This document shows positions 59,272 to 64,000 of a stretch of DNA of 64,000 nt, in pieces. The position numbers and the translations under genes are program-made. The notes under the pieces are model-generated. The model ran no database searches. It had not been told where the DNA came from and saw only the letters and a list, made by a program, of their open reading frames with translations. How positions within the stretch are numbered: position 1 is the first letter of the stretch; every line of letters begins with the position of its first letter. The stretch is from CAYUHJ01 sp964444365 (GTDB taxonomy: Bacteria; Planctomycetota; Planctomycetia; Gemmatales; Gemmataceae), in assembly GCA_964444365.1 (NCBI GenBank), contig CAYUHJ010000011.1, positions 1 to 64,000 on the forward strand, written 5' to 3'.

Positions 59272-62200
59272 ATGTCCCGGCGTTCCGTCCGGACGACCTT
59301 CGTCGTCGCCGTCGCTTGTGCCGCACTCGCCCACACCCCGACGTCCGCCCAGGCCCCGAAGGGCGGGGCGAGCGGGGAGTTCGAACTCCTCCAGGGGCTC
59401 CGCGAGGCCGGGATGCCGGACCTCGCGCTCGATTACATCGACGAAAAACTCGCCAAGAGCACGGACCCGGCCGTGAAGGCGGAACTGCCGCTGGAGCGAG
59501 CCCGGACCCAGCTGGAACTCGCGGAAATCGAAACCGAGGACGGCAAGCGGGACGCCCTCATGGGCCAGGCCCGGAAGGGGTTCACGGCGTTCATGGCGTC
59601 CGCCCCACCGGACCACCCCCGCCGGCCGGAGGCGGCCATTTCGCTCGGCCGGCTGACCTCCCTGAGCGCCCGCGGGGCCCTGGCCCGCGCCGCGAACGAG
59701 CCGGAGGAAGCCAAGTGGAAGGCGATGTCCGCCGCGACTCGGCCGGAGTTTGAAGGGGCGGTCAAGCAGTACAAGGCGGCCGTCACCGCGCTCACCGGGT
59801 TGATATCGAACGCCGGCACCCCGGCCCAGAAGGCCCAACTGGAACGGGCGAAGATGCAGGCGGAGCTCGAAACCGCGATCGCGCAGTACCAGATCTTCCG
59901 GACCTACGTCAAACCGGACCTGCGCAGCGGCGACATTCAGAAGCGCGGCGACGCCCTTCTGGAAGCCGTCAAGCAGTTCGAAACGATCTCGAAGGCGTAC
60001 CCGAACACCGCCACCGCCGCCATCGCTCAGGCGTGGATCGGACAGTGTTACGTCCAGCTCGACGACCCCAAGAAGGCCGAGGCGGCTTGGACCGACGTGA
60101 TGAAGTTGCAGAACGTCAGTGCGGGGGCCGGCAAGCGCATGGTTCGGTTCTTCCAGGCCCGGCAAGCGTTCGAGAAGGTTCTGACGAACTGGAACGACAA
60201 AGACCTCGGTGCCGCCTACGCCGCCATCGGCGGATGGCTGAACGACTTCGGCGGCGGCCGGCAGACGAACGAGCACTACGCCCTCCGCTTCTCCTACGGC
60301 ACGCTCCGCCAGCAACAAGGGCTTCGCGCCTGCATCCCGGACAAGGACCCGCAGAAGCCGCCGAAGGTGACCGACGCCGCCCGCGACTACTTCCGCCAGG
60401 CCGAACGCGCCTTCGCCCGCGTCACGGAGAACGACAACGAGTACTCCGACCGCGCCGCCAAGAAGCGGACCGAGTGCATCCGGTTCATCGTCGGGGACGC
60501 GAACCAGAAGGTCGCGGACATCAAGACCTTCGACGAGGCCCTGATGACCGGGCTGGTTCAGTTCGACCGGTACATCCACGGCGAAAACGAGAAGGTCAAA
60601 CGGGACTCCATCACCCGCGCGATCCAGCTGTTCGAGCACGCCCTGAAGTTGCCCCCGCCGGCGGGGTCGACGCCGGGCTCCGCGGAGCACGCGCGGGAAG
60701 TGCTCAACACGAAACTCCGGCTCGTGTTCGCCTACCTGATGAGCGGTAACCCGACCCTCGCCGCCGTCTACGGCGACAACCTCGCCCGCACCACCCGCGG
60801 GTCGAACGGGGCGAAGGCCGGGCTGTACGCCATCCAGGGCTACCTCGCCTCGATGGACAAGTACGTCAAGGCCAGCGGGCTGGCCGGGGCCGGCGGCGCG
60901 GACAAGGACCGCGTCCTGATGCTGGCCGCCTACCTCGACAAGGAGTTCCCCGCCGACCCGTCGACCGACTCCGCCCGGATCGTGCTCGGCCAGCTGTACA
61001 ACCGCGACGGGAAGAACGCCGAAGCGTTCGACGTCCTCGCGCGGGTCAGTGCGAACTCGCCCAAGGTCAGCACGGCCCGGCTCATCCAGGGGCTCGCGGC
61101 GTTCGCCCTCCTCCGGGCGGCCGAGGGCGTCACCCCCGAGAAGAAAGGCCAGGTGTACGCCAAGATCACGGCGGACATCAACGCCGTGCCGGAACCGCTG
61201 GGCACCGCCTCCGCCGAGGACGCCGCCGTGTACGTCCGGCTGCGGCTCCTCCTCGCCCAGTTGCAACTCAGCAGCGGGGCGACCGGGTACGCCGCCGCCG
61301 AGCAGACGGCCACCGCCGCCACCGGCCTGCTCGACCCGAAGAAGTACCCGAACCTGTCCCCGGAAGAGCGGCTGGCCCTGCAGTTCTCCGCGTCCGAAAC
61401 CCGCCTCCGCGGCCTCTACGGTCAGGCGGCCGCCGCCTACAAGGAGGGCAAGTACGCGGAGGTGATGGCGATGCTGAAGCCGGCCCTCGGCGAGATCGCC
61501 GGGGTGATCGGCGCGGAAGGCTCGTCGGTGAAGATGGTCGAAGCGTTGAAGGACCTGCCCGCCGACGCGAAGGAACTGGTCAAGCCGAACGCCCAGAAAC
61601 TGGACGAGTTCCGCCGCGAGACGATCCTCGTGCTGGCACTCCAAACGGCGATCCGCATGGCGGACGTGGCCACGGCCGACGAACTCTACAAGATGCTGGA
61701 GCGGTTCGGCGGCAGTGCCGACGCCAGCGTCAACGCCCTGACGCAACTGGTCGGCGTGGTCAAGCCCCAGATCGAAACCCTCCGCCGGGAAAAGAAGCCC
61801 GAGGAGGCGAAGAAACTCGTCGACGGCGTGGCCAAGTTGCTCGACAACGTGGCCCGCGGCTCGAACCTGACCCCCAAGATCCGGGTGTTCCTCGGCCGGT
61901 CGCTGAAGGACATCGGCGCGTTCGACCAGGCCGCGTCGATCCTGGCACTCGTCCCGAAGCCGAACCCCGTCGCGGACCTGGACCTGCCCCGCGCCCAACT
62001 GGAGGCGCTCGACAACGATCGGCGGCTCGCGGTCATCTTCTACCGCGGGGCCCAGATCGAGTACGCCCGGGCGCTCCGCGCCACGAAGAAGTTCGCCGAG
62101 GCGGACAAGGTGCTGAAGGAGGCCCTCGGCATCGAACTGCCGAAGGCCAGCCCGGACGCCCCCGTCAAGCTGCAGCCCGGCACCGGCTGGGCCAAGGGGG

Positions 62201-62895
62201 CTCCGGACTTCGAGAAGGAGGCCGTCTACCTGCTCGAAGACAAGGCCGAAACCCTGACCGGGGCCGAGGCCGCGAAGACCTGGAAGGAAGCCCTCGACGG
62301 GTGGTCCAAGTTCGCGAACAAGTACCGGCCGATGCTCGCGTCCCTCGGCGGCGGCAAGGCCGGGCCGAAGGAGGCGCTGCTCGCCCTGGTCAAGATCAAG
62401 CAACCGCTCCCGCCGCACGAACTCTTGCCGAAGGACCCGACCAAGATCACCGCGGAGATCATCAAGGAGGGCAAGGCCCCCTGGGTCGTCGCCATGCTCC
62501 AAGAGAAGGTGAACGTCCTCGACGAAGAGGGGAATTCCAAGGAGGTCAAGAACCCCTACTGGAACGAACTCCAGGCGGTCATCAACCGGCTCGAAAGTCA
62601 GGTCAAGCCGCTGTACTTCGACGCCTTCTACGAGTCGACCCGGTGCCTGGCGCGGGCGAACAGTTCGCTGCTGAAGTCGAACCCGGCCAAGCTGACCGAG
62701 CAGTTCGGCAAGATCGCGAACACCATGAAGGACCTGGAGACGAAGAACCCCGAACTGTCCCCCGAGGTCCGGGCGAAGTTCGCCGACCTGATCGACGACT
62801 ACCCCGCGTTGAAGAAGGCCTATGTCGACCTTCAGGGCAAGATGTTCCTCGAAACCCCGCCCCAACCCGCCCCGATGGCCGGCGGGGGGAACTGA
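59272..62895 (+). CDS. Large secreted TPR-like protein, 1,207 aa
   Basis: A signal peptide (MSRRSVRTTFVVAVACAALAHTPTSA) leads a wholly alpha-helical protein. Helix pairs of TPR type recur: LLQGLREAGMPDLALDYIDEKL, TATAAIAQAWIGQCYVQLDDPKKAEAAW, YLDKEFPADPSTDSARIVLGQLYNRDGKNAEAFDVLARV and RALRATKKFAEADKVLKEALG. The C-terminal 280 residues (from PGTGWAKGAPDFEKEAVYLLEDKAE) are duplicated in the next gene. It probably sits in the periplasm as a protein-interaction scaffold. The next gene begins 1 base after its stop, with related sequence. Function unknown. Confidence 0.85.
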   Translation: MSRRSVRTTFVVAVACAALAHTPTSAQAPKGGASGEFELLQGLREAGMPDLALDYIDEKLAKSTDPAVKAELPLERARTQLELAEIETEDGKRDALMGQARKGFTAFMASAPPDHPRRPEAAISLGRLTSLSARGALARAANEPEEAKWKAMSAATRPEFEGAVKQYKAAVTALTGLISNAGTPAQKAQLERAKMQAELETAIAQYQIFRTYVKPDLRSGDIQKRGDALLEAVKQFETISKAYPNTATAAIAQAWIGQCYVQLDDPKKAEAAWTDVMKLQNVSAGAGKRMVRFFQARQAFEKVLTNWNDKDLGAAYAAIGGWLNDFGGGRQTNEHYALRFSYGTLRQQQGLRACIPDKDPQKPPKVTDAARDYFRQAERAFARVTENDNEYSDRAAKKRTECIRFIVGDANQKVADIKTFDEALMTGLVQFDRYIHGENEKVKRDSITRAIQLFEHALKLPPPAGSTPGSAEHAREVLNTKLRLVFAYLMSGNPTLAAVYGDNLARTTRGSNGAKAGLYAIQGYLASMDKYVKASGLAGAGGADKDRVLMLAAYLDKEFPADPSTDSARIVLGQLYNRDGKNAEAFDVLARVSANSPKVSTARLIQGLAAFALLRAAEGVTPEKKGQVYAKITADINAVPEPLGTASAEDAAVYVRLRLLLAQLQLSSGATGYAAAEQTATAATGLLDPKKYPNLSPEERLALQFSASETRLRGLYGQAAAAYKEGKYAEVMAMLKPALGEIAGVIGAEGSSVKMVEALKDLPADAKELVKPNAQKLDEFRRETILVLALQTAIRMADVATADELYKMLERFGGSADASVNALTQLVGVVKPQIETLRREKKPEEAKKLVDGVAKLLDNVARGSNLTPKIRVFLGRSLKDIGAFDQAASILALVPKPNPVADLDLPRAQLEALDNDRRLAVIFYRGAQIEYARALRATKKFAEADKVLKEALGIELPKASPDAPVKLQPGTGWAKGAPDFEKEAVYLLEDKAETLTGAEAAKTWKEALDGWSKFANKYRPMLASLGGGKAGPKEALLALVKIKQPLPPHELLPKDPTKITAEIIKEGKAPWVVAMLQEKVNVLDEEGNSKEVKNPYWNELQAVINRLESQVKPLYFDAFYESTRCLARANSSLLKSNPAKLTEQFGKIANTMKDLETKNPELSPEVRAKFADLIDDYPALKKAYVDLQGKMFLETPPQPAPMAGGGN
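62631..62795 (+). repeat. 165-bp direct repeat, copy 1 (in the TPR gene)
   Basis: This segment, from CGAGTCGACCCGGTGCCTGG to CCGACCTGATCGA, is identical by eye to 63559-63723 in the next gene, while the sequence on both sides has diverged. Confidence 0.9.
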
Positions 62896-62896
62896 C

Positions 62897-63946
62897 GTGA
62901 ACCGGGTTGCCTTCGTCATCGTGCTGGGATGGGTTTCGCTCGCCACTGCCGGTGAGCCACCTACGGCCGGCGAGAAAGCGTCAGCGCTGGCGAAGGCCCG
63001 CGCCCACCGTCTTGCCAAGGAGTTCGACCGGGCGGACGAACTGCTCCAAAGTGCGCTCGGCGTCGAACTCCCAGAGGTGGCTCCGATCGGCCCGCCGAAA
63101 CTTGTGCCCGGCACCGGTTGGGCCAGGGGTGACGCGGCCTTCGAGAAAGAGGCCATCTACCTGCTGGAAGACCGGGCCGAGCTGCTCGACGGTGCGCCGT
63201 CGGCGAAACTGTGGAAGGCGGCACTCGACGGCTGGTCGAAGTTCATGAACCGGTACCGACCGGTGCTCGCGTCCGGCGGCAAGTCCGCGTCGAAAGGTGC
63301 GGTACTTGCCCTGGTCAATTTGAAGGTTCCGCTTCCCCCCCACCCGCTGTTCCCGGACGGATTGCCGGACCTTTCTGGCGAGGATGTGAAGGGCGGACGG
63401 GATGCCACAATCGCCGTCCTGATCGCCCCGGAATACTTTGTCCCCCAGCCGAACGGCGGGCCGCCCGTCGCGGTGCCCAACCCGTACCTGAAGCCGTTGC
63501 AGCTGGTCATCCGGGAAGAGGAAGTCCGACTCAGGCCGCTGTACTTCGAAGCCTTCTGCGAGTCGACCCGGTGCCTGGCGCGGGCGAACAGTTCGCTGCT
63601 GAAGTCGAACCCGGCCAAGCTGACCGAGCAGTTCGGCAAGATCGCGAACACCATGAAGGACCTGGAGACGAAGAACCCCGAACTGTCCCCCGAGGTCCGG
63701 GCGAAGTTCGCCGACCTGATCGAAAGCTACCCGGATCTCAAGAAGGCTTACGTCGACCTGCAGGGCCGGATGTTCCTCAAATTCGACCCGCCGTCCGAAC
63801 CCCCGACCCCGACCCCCCAACCTCCCCCGGAGATTGCCCCATGCCCGCTCGCTGGGCCGCTCGGTTCGCCCTGTTTTTCGCCGTCATCGCCGTGGCCGTC
63901 GCCGTGCAACGGCCGGTTTACGGCCAGGGGGCGATGGAGAAGGTGA
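62897..63946 (+). CDS. Partial paralogue of the TPR protein C-terminus, 349-aa frame
   Basis: It begins at GTG 62897, one base after the previous stop. A signal peptide (VNRVAFVIVLGWVSLATA) leads a domain matching residues about 930-1205 of the upstream protein (KLVPGTGWARGDAAFEKEAIYLLEDRAELLDG... LDGWSKFMNRYRPVLAS... FCESTRCLARANSSLLKSNPAKL). The shared domain ends near FLKFDPPSE; the remaining 50 residues are low-complexity and overlap the next gene by 106 bases in another frame. The true end may therefore be earlier and a frameshift or stop loss is possible. Function unknown. Confidence 0.75.
   Translation: MNRVAFVIVLGWVSLATAGEPPTAGEKASALAKARAHRLAKEFDRADELLQSALGVELPEVAPIGPPKLVPGTGWARGDAAFEKEAIYLLEDRAELLDGAPSAKLWKAALDGWSKFMNRYRPVLASGGKSASKGAVLALVNLKVPLPPHPLFPDGLPDLSGEDVKGGRDATIAVLIAPEYFVPQPNGGPPVAVPNPYLKPLQLVIREEEVRLRPLYFEAFCESTRCLARANSSLLKSNPAKLTEQFGKIANTMKDLETKNPELSPEVRAKFADLIESYPDLKKAYVDLQGRMFLKFDPPSEPPTPTPQPPPEIAPCPLAGPLGSPCFSPSSPWPSPCNGRFTARGRWRR
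63559..63723 (+). repeat. 165-bp direct repeat, copy 2
   Basis: Identical by eye to 62631-62795. It encodes ESTRCLARANSSLLKSNPAK and onward in both proteins. Confidence 0.9.
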
Positions 63947-64000
63947 AGGTCACCTACGTCGACCGCAAGGACGGCAAGGTCTACTCCCAGCGGGAGTACG
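63841..64000 (+). CDS. Start of a secreted protein gene, truncated by the window
   Basis: ATG 63841 opens MPARWAARFALFFAVIAVAVAVQRPVYGQG, a convincing signal peptide, then AMEKVKVTYVDRKDGKVYSQ, and runs off the right edge after 53 codons. GGAG at 63829-63832 is an acceptable ribosome site. It overlaps the extended tail of the preceding frame, which supports that tail being spurious. The two upstream genes and this one probably form an operon for envelope proteins. No family can be named yet. Confidence 0.8.
   Translation, partial: MPARWAARFALFFAVIAVAVAVQRPVYGQGAMEKVKVTYVDRKDGKVYSQREY

Noticed and set aside
59257..63156. 1,299-aa minus-strand frame
   Set aside because: Exact antisense of the TPR gene. 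The composition is Arg/Gly/Val/Leu-rich shadow sequence, and the plus frame has signal peptide, start site and a paralogue.

Overview
The window is a 64 kb piece of a GC-rich planctomycete chromosome, most likely from the Gemmata/Gemmataceae group. The evidence is the mix of families: a TIGR02996 protein, a DUF1559 pseudopilin-like protein, a DUF1501 / DUF1549-DUF1553 / PSCyt-WD40 operon, a FlgI-like protein without other flagellar genes, and an archaeal-type formylmethanofuran formyltransferase among ordinary bacterial housekeeping genes. Two 10-N gaps (7906-7915, 17523-17532) show that it is a draft scaffold.

Layout. 1-9.5 kb: the start of a truncated minus-strand gene, a sulfate-binding lipoprotein, a winged-helix-like small protein, tRNA-Leu(UAA), a GT39-type membrane glycosyltransferase, a trypsin-like protease, and two glycosyltransferases with a REP-associated transposase (RAYT) and four 37-bp REP units around it. 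9.5-13 kb: hemP (57 aa), a DUF1559 protein with a small lipoprotein, rpsR, and a XylR-like AraC regulator. 13-21.5 kb: a secreted-protein operon (DUF1501, DUF1549/1553, PSCyt-WD40) and a FlgI-like lipoprotein. 21.5-28.9 kb: smc (with a palindromic repeat inserted in frame in its hinge), thrS, a TIGR02996 gene, and a decayed copy of the thrS 3' end. 29-32.5 kb: a VTC-domain protein, a DUF4956 membrane protein and a CotH kinase, closed by a perfect terminator. 32.6-38.1 kb, mostly minus strand: a formyltransferase, a membrane protein, enolase, trpF, a Uma2 nuclease and a ROK sugar kinase. 38.3-47.1 kb: a small HD hydrolase, two tandem-duplicated secreted proteins, an isocitrate dehydrogenase-like enzyme, and a 1,488-aa DUF4175-like protein with Lys-rich repeats. 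47.1-51 kb, minus: a pentapeptide-repeat protein, a DNA methyltransferase with an XRE regulator, and a Cys-rich secreted protein. 51.4-64 kb: recJ, glgC, an MFS transporter, a PD40 beta-propeller protein, a membrane protein, a pseudo-receiver, and a TPR gene followed by a partial paralogue and a truncated secreted-protein gene.

The strongest theme outside the genes is small palindromic mobile DNA. At least four families are visible: RAYT/REP; a CCCTCCCCC...GGGGGAGGG family at about 14.5, 23.3, 38.2, 40.2 and 51.3 kb; an element with about 27-bp inverted ends at 4.9 and 19.2 kb; and a perfect 33-bp inverted repeat at 34.4 kb. Several have changed coding sequence: a new C-terminal tail on a glycosyltransferase, an in-frame insert in the SMC hinge, and a lost stop codon in a duplicated secreted protein.

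The best candidate for a little-described functional system is the VTC-DUF4956-CotH operon (29.2-32.4 kb). It pairs a polyphosphate-polymerase-like domain with a membrane protein and a secreted atypical kinase. The window has no rRNA, CRISPR array, prophage or replication origin that I could support.
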